Origin: Buttiauxella agrestis ATCC 33320
Lineage (GTDB): Bacteria; Pseudomonadota; Gammaproteobacteria; Enterobacterales; Enterobacteriaceae
DNA: 64,000 nucleotides
Assembly: GCA_024169445.1 (NCBI GenBank)
Contig: JALKFA010000001.1
Coordinates: 4,092,001 to 4,156,000, forward strand
Direction: 5' to 3'
Part shown: positions 36,295 through 45,865 of the stretch, in pieces
Numbering within the stretch: position 1 is the first letter of the stretch
Layout: every line of letters begins with the position of its first letter
Position numbers and translations under genes: made by a program
The notes under the pieces: model-generated
Told to the model about the DNA's origin: nothing
The model's input: only the letters and a program-made list of their open reading frames with translations
Database searches by the model: none

Positions 36295-37521
36295 TTAGCC
36301 CTGCAGCAGAGACAGTACTTGCTGTGGAACCTGGTTAGATTTTGCCAACACGGAGTTACCCGCCTGCTGGATGATCTGCGCTTTAGACATATTTGACACT
36401 TCGGTCGCATAGTCGGCGTCCTGAATACGGGACTGCGCTTCAGACAGGTTAGTGGTGGTGTTGTTCAGGTTAGTTACCGCTGAATCCAGACGGTTCTGGA
36501 TAGCACCCAGAGAAGAACGGAATTTATCAACGGAAGCAATTGCTTGATCAAGTTTATCCAACGGATTAGAACTAGAACCTGTGGTCAAATTACTCAAGCT
36601 AAGGCTAGAAGTATCAATAGTGAATTCTGCTGTAGCAGCTGTTTTCGCGGTATCAGCTGATTGTGGGTCCAACGCAATATAGTAATCTTTCGCTACACCA
36701 GCGCCTGCAACTGCATCATAGGTACTATCGAAACCGTTCGCTTTAAGGTTATTAACTTCAGCTGCGCTACCTGGGGTAATGGTTACTTTTGCAAAAAGAT
36801 TACCATTATCATCTTTATAAACTTCGTCAGGTTTAAGTACCACACTAGCTGTATCGACACCAAGACGGGTGGCTAAATCATCAGGGGCTTTCTCAGCAAC
36901 GGTAGCTTTGGTAATACTTGTTGTCGAACCATAATAAGCTGAAAAATTAGATACTTTAACTGTTCCAAGGGTTCCTTTAGAGTCTACGGGACCATTGACA
37001 TTAAAGCTGTCCAGACCCAACGTTTTGGAGTCAATTTTTTTCAGGTCGATAGTGATAACTTCGCCATCATTAGCGCCAACCTGGATGTTCATCTTGCCGT
37101 CTTTAGCCAGTACGTTCACGCCGTTGAACTGAGTCTGGCCGGATACGCGGTCAATTTCAGACAGACGGGATTTAATTTCGTCCTGGATTGAAGACAGGTC
37201 TGAAGTAGAGTTAGTCCCGGTAGATGCCTGAACCGTCAGTTCACGTACACGCTGTAAGTTGTTGTTGATTTCTGACAGTGCGCCTTCAGTAGTCTGTGCA
37301 ACAGAGATACCGTCGTTGGCGTTACGAGCAGCCTGAGTCAGGCCTTTAATGTTGGACGTGAAACGGTTTGCAATTGCCTGGCCTGCAGCATCATCCTTCG
37401 CGCTGTTAATACGTAAGCCAGAAGACAGACGCTCAATAGAAGTCGACAGAGCAGACTGGTTCTTGTTGATATTGTTTTGAGTAATCAGCGAGAGGCTGTT
37501 GGTATTAATGACTTGTGCCAT
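36295..37521 (-). CDS. fliC: Flagellin FliC
   Basis: FliC is the filament subunit, exported by the flagellar type III apparatus. The conserved D0/D1 ends are intact (MAQVINTNSLSLITQNN at the start, NSVLAKSNQVPQQVLSLLQG at the end) and enclose a variable D2/D3 part of about 170-330. At 408 residues it is shorter than E. coli K-12 flagellin (498), so the surface-exposed region is reduced. It is divergent from fliD with a shared control region and has its own terminator. Confidence 0.98.
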   Translation of the reverse strand: MAQVINTNSLSLITQNNINKNQSALSTSIERLSSGLRINSAKDDAAGQAIANRFTSNIKGLTQAARNANDGISVAQTTEGALSEINNNLQRVRELTVQASTGTNSTSDLSSIQDEIKSRLSEIDRVSGQTQFNGVNVLAKDGKMNIQVGANDGEVITIDLKKIDSKTLGLDSFNVNGPVDSKGTLGTVKVSNFSAYYGSTTSITKATVAEKAPDDLATRLGVDTASVVLKPDEVYKDDNGNLFAKVTITPGSAAEVNNLKANGFDSTYDAVAGAGVAKDYYIALDPQSADTAKTAATAEFTIDTSSLSLSNLTTGSSSNPLDKLDQAIASVDKFRSSLGAIQNRLDSAVTNLNNTTTNLSEAQSRIQDADYATEVSNMSKAQIIQQAGNSVLAKSNQVPQQVLSLLQG

Positions 37522-37599
37522 GATTTATTTTTCCTGTGTTTCAAGTCTACGGTTTATGGGTTGGGTTTCCACCCGTCGGCTTCGTTGCCGTTAAACCTG

Positions 37600-37626
37600 T
37601 TATCGTCTGGTCCCCCACAACCTTTA
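37600..37626 (-). promoter_or_regulatory. Sigma-28 promoter of fliC
   Basis: Minus-strand TAAAGGTT, 11 bases, then GACGATAA, close to the consensus TAAAGTTT-N11-GCCGATAA. It lies about 80 bases before the fliC start. Confidence 0.85.
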
Positions 37627-37718
37627 GAATTTTTTTACATTCACAGTAAAATTTTTAGCACCGGAAATACTCTCGCCCTCTGCCGCTATTCTTGCCATTA
37701 AAAAAAAGAAATTAATCG

Positions 37719-37745
37719 TAAACTTTGTTTTTTCCAGGCCGATAC
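37719..37745 (+). promoter_or_regulatory. Sigma-28 promoter of fliDST
   Basis: TAAACTTT, 11 bases, then GCCGATAC: one mismatch in each box from the sigma-28 consensus. It lies about 43 bases before fliD. Confidence 0.9.
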
Positions 37746-37787
37746 TCCCGGTATTCATTTTATGCATCGATACATTAAGGAAATAAT

Positions 37788-39197
37788 ATGGCTAGTATTT
37801 CTACGCTGGGGATCGGGTCCGGTCTGGATCTGAGCAGCATTCTGGATAGCCTGCAGGCAGCACAAAAAGCGACGCTAACACCAATCTCAAAACAACAAAG
37901 TTCCTTTACAGCAAAATTGAGCGGTTACGGCACCCTGAAGAGCGCACTGGTCAGCTTCCAGACCGCCAACACCGCGCTCAATAAAGCCGATCTGTTTACT
38001 GCGACATCAACCAGCAGCAGTAGCACCGCGTTCAGCGCGACCACTACCGGTAATGCAGTGGCCGGGAAATATACGATTAACGTCACTCAACTGGCACAAT
38101 CGCAAACGCTGACCACCAAAAATACCCAGCCCGACAGCAAAACAGCGATTGCCACCGGCGACAGCGTGTTGACCATTCAACAAGGTGGCGATAAAAAACC
38201 GGTCACCATTGATATTAGTGCTGCCAACTCCTCACTGAGCGGCATTCGCGACACCATCAATAATGCCAAAGCGGGTGTTAGCGCCAGTATTATCAACGTC
38301 GGCAACGGCCAATATCGTCTGTCTATTACCTCTGACGATACCGGTGGCGACAATGCCATGAGCCTGAGTGTCAGTGGTGATAGCGCCCTGCAAAGCTTTA
38401 TGGGCTATAACGGCACCAGCACAGATGCCGCGAACGGTATGGAAGAGAGCGTCACCGCACAAGATGCCGAGCTGACGGTGAACAACATTAAAATCACCAA
38501 CAGCAGCAATACCATCAGCGATGCGCTGGAAGACATCACCCTCAATCTGAATAATGTCACCACCGGCACCCAAACGCTGACCATCACCAAAGATACATCT
38601 AAAGCAGAAACCGCGGTTAAAGCCTGGGTCGATGCCTATAACGCCTTGCAGGATACCTTCAGCAGCTTAACCAAATACACCTCGGTTGATTCTGGCGCTA
38701 CTCAAGACTCCAGCAACGGCGCACTGCTTGGCGACAGCACCTTGCGTACCATCCAGACGCAACTCAAAGGGTTACTCAACAATACCCAGAGCAGTTCGTC
38801 ATTTAAGACACTGGCACAAATCGGTGTGACGTCAGACCCGAGCACCGGAAAGTTAGAACTCGATGGCGACAAACTGAAAACGGCGCTGAAAAAAGATGCG
38901 GCTGGGGTCCAGGAGATGATTGTTGGCGACGGTAAAACCAGCGGCATCACCACCACCATCGGCAACAACCTGACCAGTTGGCTCTCCAGCACCGGAATCA
39001 TCAAGGCGGCAACCGACGGTGTGAGCAAGACGCTGAACAGTCTGACCGCACAGTACAACAAAGCCAGTGAACGTATTGACTCAGAGATGGCGCGTTACAA
39101 GGCGCAATTTACTCAACTGGACGTGATGATGAGTTCACTGAACTCCACCAGCAGCTATCTGACTCAACAGTTTGATACCAGTTCCAGCAAAAAATAA
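37788..39197 (+). CDS. fliD: Flagellar cap protein FliD
   Basis: FliD caps the filament tip and folds arriving flagellin. The 469-residue protein has the FliD N-domain (SISTLGIGSGLDLSSILDSLQ, about 1-110), a central Ser/Thr/Asn-rich region and the coiled-coil C-domain ending in a heptad-like stretch (SERIDSEMARYKAQFTQLDVMMSSLNSTSSYL). It is the first gene of fliDST, driven by the sigma-28 promoter upstream. Confidence 0.97.
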   Translation: MASISTLGIGSGLDLSSILDSLQAAQKATLTPISKQQSSFTAKLSGYGTLKSALVSFQTANTALNKADLFTATSTSSSSTAFSATTTGNAVAGKYTINVTQLAQSQTLTTKNTQPDSKTAIATGDSVLTIQQGGDKKPVTIDISAANSSLSGIRDTINNAKAGVSASIINVGNGQYRLSITSDDTGGDNAMSLSVSGDSALQSFMGYNGTSTDAANGMEESVTAQDAELTVNNIKITNSSNTISDALEDITLNLNNVTTGTQTLTITKDTSKAETAVKAWVDAYNALQDTFSSLTKYTSVDSGATQDSSNGALLGDSTLRTIQTQLKGLLNNTQSSSSFKTLAQIGVTSDPSTGKLELDGDKLKTALKKDAAGVQEMIVGDGKTSGITTTIGNNLTSWLSSTGIIKAATDGVSKTLNSLTAQYNKASERIDSEMARYKAQFTQLDVMMSSLNSTSSYLTQQFDTSSSKK

Positions 39198-39214
39198 TTA
39201 ATCCAGGAGCAGAT

Positions 39215-39625
39215 ATGTACGGGGCAAAAGCGACTCAGGCCTATGCAAAAATTGAAGTGGAAAGCGCGGTGATGAGTGCCAGCCAGCAACAACTAGTGAC
39301 TATGTTGTTTGATGGTGCGCTCAACGCGTTAGTCCGTGCGCGTCTTTTTTTGCAGGATGGCAACCTGGAAGGGAAAGGCCTTTCGCTGTCTAAAGCCATT
39401 AATATCATCGATAACGGGCTGAAAATCGGCATTGATGAAACCAGCAACGACGAACTGACACAGAATCTGCACGCTCTTTATACCTACATGGTGCGACGTA
39501 TCTTCCAGGCCAATCTACACAATGATGTCAGCGCGATCGAAGAGGTCGAGAACTTGCTGCGAAATATTGCCGATGCCTGGAAAGAAGTTGCTCTGATGCC
39601 TAACCGGATTCAGGACGTAGTCTAA
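39215..39625 (+). CDS. fliS: Flagellin export chaperone FliS
   Basis: FliS binds the C-terminus of newly made flagellin and keeps it export-competent. The 136-residue all-helical protein starts [19 protein letters not shown], typical of enteric FliS. An AGGAG lies before the ATG. Its stop codon overlaps the fliT start by one base (TAATG). Confidence 0.97.
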   Translation: MYGAKATQAYAKIEVESAVMSASQQQLVTMLFDGALNALVRARLFLQDGNLEGKGLSLSKAINIIDNGLKIGIDETSNDELTQNLHALYTYMVRRIFQANLHNDVSAIEEVENLLRNIADAWKEVALMPNRIQDVV

Positions 39626-39999
39626 TGAACCACGCACCGCAACTGTACATTCGCTATCAGCAATTATTAGAGCAGAGCCAGGTGATGCTAAACAACGCCC
39701 GCAAAGGAATGTGGGACGAATTAATCGCTAGTGAAATGGATTACGTTAACGCGGTGCATGAACTCACTCAATTCATGAGCGACATTAAGCTCTCCATGCT
39801 GATGCAGGAGCAACTCAGCCCTGTGCTCCAGAATATTCTGGACAACGAAAGCGAGATTAAACGCTTACTGCAAATACGCATGGATGAACTGGCGAAACTG
39901 GTAGGGCAATCTTCCATACAACAATCCGTGTTAACCGCTTATGGTAAACAGGGAGGCCAGATTTTGGCTCCGCAAGACAATCAGGACATCACTTCCTGA
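39625..39999 (+). CDS. fliT: Flagellar chaperone FliT
   Basis: FliT is the export chaperone of FliD and an anti-FlhDC factor. The 124-residue helical protein is of family length (E. coli 121). It overlaps fliS by one base and ends the fliDST operon; a GC-rich hairpin follows. Confidence 0.94.
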   Translation: MNHAPQLYIRYQQLLEQSQVMLNNARKGMWDELIASEMDYVNAVHELTQFMSDIKLSMLMQEQLSPVLQNILDNESEIKRLLQIRMDELAKLVGQSSIQQSVLTAYGKQGGQILAPQDNQDITS

Positions 40000-40008
40000 T
40001 CTTCTATT

Positions 40009-40043
40009 CCTGGTGCGAGAACGACTGAGCTTGTCGCACCAGG
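40009..40043 (+). terminator. Hairpin after fliT
   Basis: Ten-base stem CCTGGTGCGA/TCGCACCAGG with a 15-base loop, 10 bases after the fliT stop. No T-run follows, so termination is uncertain. Confidence 0.5.
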
Positions 40044-40095
40044 CATTTCCAGGCATATCATCCATAATTGAGATCCCTCTTTATGGAGCCTGTAC

Positions 40096-41583
40096 ATGCG
40101 CAATCCAACCTTGTTGCAATTTTTCCATTGGTACTACCCCGGCGGGGGCAAGTTGTGGGCTGAAGTGGCAGAACGTGCAGCCACGCTCAATGATATTGGC
40201 GTCAATATGGTTTGGTTACCGCCAGCTTATAAAGGCAGTTCCGGTGGCTACTCGGTAGGATATGACAGCTATGATCTTTTTGACCTCGGTGAGTTTGACC
40301 AAAAAGGTTCTGTGCCGACTAAATACGGCGACAAAGCACAATTACTGGCCGCGATAAAAGCCCTGCAGGAGAATGACATCTCCGTTCTGCTCGATGTGGT
40401 GGTTAACCACAAAATGGGCGCGGACGAAAAAGAACGTATTCGCGTGAATCGCGTCAACGAACAAAACCGCAATGAGATAGACGACGGCGTGATCGAATGT
40501 GAGGCGTGGACACGCTACACGTTCCCTGTCCGCGCCGGTAAATATTCGCAATTTATCTGGGATTACAAATGTTTTAGCGGCGTCGACCATATCGAAAACC
40601 CGACGGAAGACGGCATTTTTAAAATCATCAACGACTACACCGGCGAAGGCTGGAACGATCAGGTTGATGATGAACTGGGTAATTTCGACTATTTAATGGG
40701 CGAGAATATCGATTTCCGTAACCATGCAGTGACGGAAGAACTGAAATATTGGGCGCGCTGGGTGATGGCAGAAACGGGCTGTAATGGCTTCCGTCTTGAT
40801 GCGGTGAAACACATTCCAGCATGGTTCTACAAAGAATGGATTGAGCATGTTCAGGAAGTAGCGGAACAACCGTTGTTTATCGTCGCGGAATATTGGTCGC
40901 ACGAAGTTGATAAACTTCAGGAATATATTGCCCAGGTGGATGGCAAAACGATGCTGTTTGATGCGCCATTGCAAATGAAATTCCACCAGGCCTCAAAGCA
41001 AGGCCGCGAATATGACATGAGCCAAATTTTCACCGGCACGCTGGTAGAAGCCGATCCGTTCCACGCCATTACCCTTGTCGCCAATCATGACACTCAGCCA
41101 CTGCAATCCCTCGAAGCGCCCGTTGAACCGTGGTTCAAGCCGCTGGCGTATGCGCTTATTTTGTTGCGCGAAAATGGTGTGCCAAGCGTGTTCTACCCGG
41201 ATTTATTCGGTGCCAGCTACGACGACGAAGGTGGCGATGGCGAGACTTATCACATCGACATGCCCGTAATTGAACAGCTGGATGATTTAATTCACGCCCG
41301 CGAACTCTTTGCTCACGGTGTGCAAACTCTTTACTTCGATAGTCCTAATTGCATCGCATTCAGCCGCAGCGGTACTGATGAACACCCCGGTTGCGTGGTG
41401 GTGTTATCTAACGGCGATGAAGGCGAGAAAACCATTACGCTTGGCGATAATTACGGTGGCAAAAACTGGCGAGATTATTTGGGCAATCGGCAGGAGACTG
41501 TGACGACTGATGCCAACGGTAGCGCAACCTTCGCCTGTAACGGCGGCAGTGTCAGCGTTTGGGTGATAGAAGAAGTGTTATAA
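40096..41583 (+). CDS. amyA: Cytoplasmic alpha-amylase AmyA
   Basis: AmyA is a glycoside hydrolase family 13 endo-amylase with no signal peptide, so it acts on cytoplasmic maltodextrins or glycogen. At 495 residues it equals E. coli AmyA. The catalytic residues are Asp in GFRLDAVKH (about 235), Glu in IVAEYW (about 265) and Asp in VANHDTQ (about 332), within a (beta/alpha)8 barrel. It lies between fliT and yedD, as in E. coli. Confidence 0.97.
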   Translation: MRNPTLLQFFHWYYPGGGKLWAEVAERAATLNDIGVNMVWLPPAYKGSSGGYSVGYDSYDLFDLGEFDQKGSVPTKYGDKAQLLAAIKALQENDISVLLDVVVNHKMGADEKERIRVNRVNEQNRNEIDDGVIECEAWTRYTFPVRAGKYSQFIWDYKCFSGVDHIENPTEDGIFKIINDYTGEGWNDQVDDELGNFDYLMGENIDFRNHAVTEELKYWARWVMAETGCNGFRLDAVKHIPAWFYKEWIEHVQEVAEQPLFIVAEYWSHEVDKLQEYIAQVDGKTMLFDAPLQMKFHQASKQGREYDMSQIFTGTLVEADPFHAITLVANHDTQPLQSLEAPVEPWFKPLAYALILLRENGVPSVFYPDLFGASYDDEGGDGETYHIDMPVIEQLDDLIHARELFAHGVQTLYFDSPNCIAFSRSGTDEHPGCVVVLSNGDEGEKTITLGDNYGGKNWRDYLGNRQETVTTDANGSATFACNGGSVSVWVIEEVL

Positions 41584-41632
41584 ATGGGTCTGGAACCTCC
41601 CTCTCCAGTGATAAGGAGAGGGATACCCTACC

Positions 41633-42049
41633 CTACGGTAATTTGGTTTGCAGCGGGTTTTTCTGCAAATAATCAGCACATTCCTGCGTTGGACGCTCAA
41701 CACGTTTCAGCGTCATCCCCGCATACTCCAGCGTATCTCCGAAGCGCTCTACGCTATAAACTTCACGCTTGTTCGTGACGTTATACCAATCGTCTGAACG
41801 CACTATCAGTTTACCCGGCAGAGCCATTACGCGCTGCCACTGACGGCAATCCAGCGTATCGCCCGCAGAAGTCACCACCAGCGTCGCTATCGCTTCGGGG
41901 CTCACCATCTCACTTTGCGGACCTTGTGACTGCCAGTACCCTGCAAGCCCTGCAGGTGCTGGTGCTTTCACCACTTCGCGGTAATTTTCAACCTGCACAC
42001 AGCCGCTCAACGCCAGCAACACTGTCAATAATGCAATCTTCTTCATCAT
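41633..42049 (-). CDS. yedD: Lipoprotein YedD
   Basis: This 138-residue protein has a lipoprotein signal peptide with lipobox Leu-Ser-Gly-Cys (Cys17) and should be attached to the outer membrane; the residue after the cysteine is Val. Its function is unknown. Tandem ATG codons at 42049 and 42046 both lie close to AGGAT; either may be used. It is convergent with amyA, as in E. coli. Confidence 0.92.
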   Translation of the reverse strand: MMKKIALLTVLLALSGCVQVENYREVVKAPAPAGLAGYWQSQGPQSEMVSPEAIATLVVTSAGDTLDCRQWQRVMALPGKLIVRSDDWYNVTNKREVYSVERFGDTLEYAGMTLKRVERPTQECADYLQKNPLQTKLP

Positions 42050-42326
42050 CTATCCTGACCGCGGAGAAAAAATAATTTTCGCATTAAAGCACTTAGCTCG
42101 CCAGTGTTTCTCTGTTTTGGGAAAAGGCGGCGTCTGCCAATCTGCTGAAACGGCAGTTTGCACCGTCAAAAGCAAACTGAGTCTGGAGCGAAGACATCAG
42201 CCATGCTTATCGCTAAGCAAAAACCAATTTGAAAATGTGATCGACAGCACAAAAAGAGGAGAAAACAAACGATATGGGCGCTAAATTTCGCGCCTATTTT
42301 TTAGGGTAATCAGCGGAGTGACAGTA
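42050..42326. other. Intergenic region yedD to small membrane gene
   Basis: No gene. It holds the yedD promoter and a small terminator-like hairpin at 42277-42302 in the plus direction. The TATGGGCGCTAAATTTCGCGCC style of the hairpin resembles phage terminators, so the small genes after it may be phage scraps. Confidence 0.5.
42277..42302 (+). terminator. Small hairpin with T-run
   Basis: Stem GGCGC/GCGCC with an eight-base loop, then TATTTTTT. No intact gene ends just upstream on this strand. Confidence 0.65.
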
Positions 42327-42452
42327 ATGGAATGGATAATTGCAGCAATAGCAATCCTGTGCTGTGTATATGTCGAAAGCAGCGCTCGCAATCAGCAAAA
42401 GCGCAAAGAAATGAAAACACGCCCACTGAGAGGTGTTAAGACTCCTCGCTAA
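42327..42452 (+). CDS. Small predicted membrane protein, 41 residues
   Basis: An ATG at 42327 preceded by CGGAGTGACAG opens a 41-codon frame (MEWIIAAIAILCCVYVESS, then a basic tail ending GVKTPR). It has one hydrophobic N-terminal helix and a Lys/Arg-rich cytoplasmic tail. It is not part of the E. coli backbone. A second small membrane gene with the same layout follows. Function unknown. Confidence 0.5.
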   Translation: MEWIIAAIAILCCVYVESSARNQQKRKEMKTRPLRGVKTPR

Positions 42453-42519
42453 AGCTCACGCATATAAGAAAGATGATCACCAGGGTTACCAGAAATTTAA
42501 CCAACCAGGAACGTGAGAA

Positions 42520-42771
42520 ATGAAATGGATGATTGCTGTGGTTTTCTTGGTTGTTGTTGTGGTGGTGAGCGCCATTATGGTGGATAGCGAGGTTGAAGAA
42601 TCAACGGAGTCTGTTCACCTTTATAGCCAGTATTTTCACACTGTACGACACATCGCTAAGTTTAATATTGCGAGTGACTGTGAAAAATACCGATCACAAT
42701 CCTTTCAGACTGACGACTACGCAACGCGTTTTTGCTCCAACAAATCAGACTTGAGCACGAATCTAAAATAA
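42520..42771 (+). CDS. Small predicted membrane or exported protein, 83 residues
   Basis: The ATG at 42520 follows GGAACGTGAG. The product begins MKWMIAVVFLVVVVVVSAIM, an unusually Val-rich single helix, followed by a polar domain with two cysteines (SDCEKY, FCSNK) that would face the periplasm and could pair. Its start mirrors that of the 41-residue gene upstream. A terminator follows at once, so the two small genes look like a short unit between yedD and yedE. I do not recognise the family. Confidence 0.6.
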   Translation: MKWMIAVVFLVVVVVVSAIMVDSEVEESTESVHLYSQYFHTVRHIAKFNIASDCEKYRSQSFQTDDYATRFCSNKSDLSTNLK

Positions 42772-42781
42772 TCAAAAAGAC

Positions 42782-42806
42782 AAAGACCCGCCCCGGCGGG
42801 TCTTTT
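42782..42806 (+). terminator. Terminator of the small-gene unit
   Basis: Stem AAAGACCCGC/GCGGGTCTTT with a CCCG loop and trailing Ts, 11 bases after the stop of the 83-residue gene. Confidence 0.88.
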
Positions 42807-43015
42807 AATGCTTATATGTATTAAATTATTCATGAATGCATTTTTCAGCTGCATGGTTCGGGGAAAGGAATGGATCAGGCTGGTTATTTGATTGTTGTCA
42901 TAAAAAGCAGGGGTATTTTGAAGAATAGTTTTGCAGAGGTTTTGGATAAAGGGAAAAGAGTATATATTTTAGCCCCTTATGCAACATATCACCTTCTGAG
43001 TTCAGAGGTAAGAAA

Positions 43016-44230
43016 ATGTCCTGGCAACAATTCAAATTAAATTATCTGGTTAAGTTCTGGGCTCCGATGCCCGCCGTTATCGCAGCAGGTATTCTTTCAA
43101 CTTACTATTTCGGCCTTACAGGAACATTCTGGGCTGTCACCGGCGAATTTACCCGCTGGGGTGGGCAGCTTCTGCAATTAATGGGTGTTCACGCTGAAGA
43201 GTGGGGATATTTCAAACTCATTCATCTTGATGGCAACCCTTTAACACGCATTGACGGCATGATGATTATCGGCATGTTCGGTGGATGTTTTGCGGCCGCA
43301 TTGTGGGCCAATAACGTGAAGCTGCGGATGCCCCAACACCGCATACGTATTATCCAGGCGGTGTTAGGCGGAATCATTGCCGGCTTTGGTGCACGTCTGG
43401 CAATGGGCTGTAATCTGGCGGCATTTTTTACCGGTATTCCCCAGTTTTCTCTGCATGCCTGGTTCTTCGCCTTAGCGACTGCGATGGGTTCGTGGTTCGG
43501 TGCAAAATTCACCCTTCTCCCGCTGTTCCGTATTCCCGTCAAACTACAAAAAGTCTCTGCCGCCTCGCCACTCACCCAACGCCCTGAGCAAGCAAAACGC
43601 CGCTTCCGCATCGGTATGTTGGTATTCGCAGGTATGGTTGGATGGGGCGCACTTACCGCGATGAATCAACCGAAACTCGGTATCGCCATGCTGTTTGGCG
43701 TTGGGTTTGGGTTGTTAATTGAGCGAGCGCAAATCTGCTTTACCTCGGCTTTCCGGGATATGTGGATCACTGGTCGTACGCATATGGCGAAAGCAATCAT
43801 TTTAGGTATGGCGGTCAGTGCTATTGGTATCTTCAGTTATGTTCAGCTTGGTGTTGCGCCAAAAATTATGTGGGCTGGCCCTAACGCTGTCATCGGTGGG
43901 TTGTTGTTTGGTTTTGGGATTGTACTGGCTGGCGGGTGTGAAACCGGCTGGATGTATCGCGCGGTTGAAGGACAAGTTCATTACTGGTGGGTAGGATTAG
44001 GCAACGTTATCGGTTCCACGATCCTTGCATACTACTGGGACGATATTTCACCAGCCCTCGCCACCCAGTGGGACAAAGTCAACTTACTCGATACCTTTGG
44101 CCCGCTCGGCGGTTTACTGGTCACCTATTTGCTTTTGCTGGCCGCATTTTTGTTCATTGTCAGTTGGGAAAAACAGTTCTTCCGTCGTAAAAACCTGCAC
44201 AGTAGCCAGCCTATTAAGGAGAGCGTATGA
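43016..44230 (+). CDS. yedE: YedE family selenium/thiosulfate-type membrane transporter
   Basis: YedE belongs to the YeeE/YedE (TsuA-like) family of sulfur-compound transporters. The 404-residue protein has about ten to twelve membrane segments and the conserved cysteines of the pore: AMGCNLAAFF, RAQICFTSAFRD and LAGGCETGWMYRA. It has been linked to selenium metabolism with YedF; the substrate is not proven. The ATG follows AGAGGTAAG. The next gene, yedF, overlaps by four bases. Confidence 0.94.
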   Translation: MSWQQFKLNYLVKFWAPMPAVIAAGILSTYYFGLTGTFWAVTGEFTRWGGQLLQLMGVHAEEWGYFKLIHLDGNPLTRIDGMMIIGMFGGCFAAALWANNVKLRMPQHRIRIIQAVLGGIIAGFGARLAMGCNLAAFFTGIPQFSLHAWFFALATAMGSWFGAKFTLLPLFRIPVKLQKVSAASPLTQRPEQAKRRFRIGMLVFAGMVGWGALTAMNQPKLGIAMLFGVGFGLLIERAQICFTSAFRDMWITGRTHMAKAIILGMAVSAIGIFSYVQLGVAPKIMWAGPNAVIGGLLFGFGIVLAGGCETGWMYRAVEGQVHYWWVGLGNVIGSTILAYYWDDISPALATQWDKVNLLDTFGPLGGLLVTYLLLLAAFLFIVSWEKQFFRRKNLHSSQPIKESV

Positions 44231-44463
44231 GCCACAATTATGTACCAGATTTCCGCCTGGATATGGTCGGTGAACCTTGTCCTTACCCGGCAGTTGCCAC
44301 ACTGGAGGCCATGCCACAATTAGCGAAAGGCCAAATTCTTGAAGTGGTGAGCGACTGCCCGCAGTCAATAAATAACATCCCTTTAGATGCCAAAAACCAC
44401 GGCTACACGGTGCTGGATATTCAACAAGACGGCCCAACCATTCGCTATTTGATTCAACGCTGA
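44227..44463 (+). CDS. yedF: TusA-like sulfurtransferase YedF
   Basis: YedF is a small cytoplasmic TusA/SirA-type protein; the family carries sulfur or selenium on a conserved cysteine, here in GEPCPYPAV (about residue 19). The 78-residue length is normal. Its ATGA overlap with yedE implies coupled expression, so it probably accepts what YedE imports. Confidence 0.94.
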   Translation: MSHNYVPDFRLDMVGEPCPYPAVATLEAMPQLAKGQILEVVSDCPQSINNIPLDAKNHGYTVLDIQQDGPTIRYLIQR

Positions 44464-44606
44464 ACACCAGAGCGAGGGATAAAACCCTCGCCATTCATCT
44501 AAAATGTGCAATGCTTATCAAGCTTAGAAAAGATTTCGCAAACTCAATGGCGAGTTAACAATTATGAATTAAGATTATTCTTATAATCCTAAAATGGAAC
44601 AACGCC

Positions 44607-45119
44607 ATGCGTGATTTCTTGTCGACATTAAAATATGACTTAAAAATCAACACTGCCAAATCTAAGCTCATTATTTTAATATTCAGAATGGCAACTATTC
44701 ACGCCAAAACAAAGGCGCTGTACCCGCTTTCATTGATGTTTGTGATTCTCAATCGAGTGGTTAATGAAGGATTGTTTGGTGTCGAACTGAATTATCATTT
44801 AAAGATTGGTAAAGGCTTTAAAATATGGCACGGCAACTCAATGATTATTAACAGAAACTGTATTATTGGCGAGAATTTTACCATCCGGCAATTCTGTACC
44901 CTTGGTAGCAATAAAAATGGTGTAGATATCAAATTTAACGTGGGTAACAACGTCAATATGGGCGCCCATTCGTGCATCATTGGTGATGATATTGAGATAG
45001 GCGACAACGTGACCATTGGCGTTGGAACGTTGGTTTTAAAAAGCGTCCCAGCAAATAGCACGGTTATTTCCAGCAATAAAATGGTTATTCTCGAAAAACA
45101 CGAAACCTTAACCATCTAA
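44607..45119 (+). CDS. Hexapeptide-repeat (CysE/WcaB-like) acyltransferase
   Basis: This 170-residue protein has a helical N-terminal third and a left-handed beta-helix of hexapeptide repeats from about 75 on (KIGKGFKIWHGN, IGENFTIRQFCTLGS, IGDDIEIGDNVTIGVGTLVLKSVP). The fold is that of serine acetyltransferase and colanic-acid acetyltransferase WcaB; a His in IWHGN takes the catalytic place. Only one ATG fits. It is AT-rich, lies between yedF and the prophage edge, and is not part of the E. coli backbone. Likely substrate: an exopolysaccharide or serine, undecided. Confidence 0.8.
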   Translation: MRDFLSTLKYDLKINTAKSKLIILIFRMATIHAKTKALYPLSLMFVILNRVVNEGLFGVELNYHLKIGKGFKIWHGNSMIINRNCIIGENFTIRQFCTLGSNKNGVDIKFNVGNNVNMGAHSCIIGDDIEIGDNVTIGVGTLVLKSVPANSTVISSNKMVILEKHETLTI

Positions 45120-45205
45120 ATATTATTCAATCCCATACTTTAGTTGTATTGACTTAATTCACCCCTCCCCGGAAGAAAATTGATAGAGATGACAACTCTT
45201 TTTCG

Positions 45206-45272
45206 TAGGTCGGATTAGCGCAGCGACATCCGACGTAAATGGTGGATGACGCTGACGCTTATCCCCCCTACA
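45206..45272. repeat. Single degenerate BIME
   Basis: One pair of inverted arms (TAGGTCGGATTAGCG and GGTGGATGACGC...CTTATCC) closely resembles the units of the array at 20305-21076, with a shortened centre. It lies between the acetyltransferase and the lipoprotein remnant. Confidence 0.85.
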
Positions 45273-45328
45273 AAACCCGTTTTTAACCGTTTCCAAAGAA
45301 GGTTGATGTTCTGCACATCAGATAAATA

Positions 45329-45709
45329 TTAATCGGCCCAACCTGATTTAGTATTTATTGCTGACTCAGCCATCGTGTATTTCTCTACGGTGTCACCCTT
45401 AAAAAGAATGGTCAGCTCTTTTTTGGTACCGCTTGCGCCATTATGGAACAGCCCATAAAACGGAATGAATGATTTCCCGTCTACTTTCACTTTGGCATAA
45501 GAGTATTTCCAGATTTCTTTACCACCATCAGTGAAAGAAACATTTTCCGGTGAGCCAAGCATGCTTTTAACTTGTGTTTTGGTGGTAGAGCCTTCTTTAA
45601 TTTTTGACTGCATGCTAACTTCAGTTTCTTTTTGAAGATGCTTATTCCCCGATTATGCACACCCAGCAAGCACTACTACAACCATTGAAGCGATAATTAA
45701 TTTTTTCAA
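45329..45709 (-). pseudogene. SmpA/OsmE-like lipoprotein gene with one stop codon
   Basis: The frame starts with a TTG at 45709 after GGGATAGGGAT and reads a lipoprotein signal (MKKLIIASMVVVVLAGCA, lipobox Leu-Ala-Gly-Cys). A TAA codon follows at 45653-45655, one codon after the lipobox alanine. The same frame is then open for 108 codons (SGNKHLQKETEVS, then TKTQVKSMLGSPENVSFTDGGKEIWKYSY), a domain like the small outer-membrane lipoproteins SmpA/BamE and OsmE. A single base change would restore a 126-residue lipoprotein. It could instead restart at Met in MQSKIKEG (45613), but without export signal. Confidence 0.75.
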
Positions 45710-45865
45710 ATCCCTATCCCATATGTAACATTTTGTCACATGCTCTCAGCAGCGATGGCGCAGAGCCATGCAAAAAAATACAGTTAAATAGATTTAATGT
45801 TTGTTGTTTGAGAAACAACCAGATGCAATCATTCAGGAAACCTCAACCAATAAAACACACCTGAA

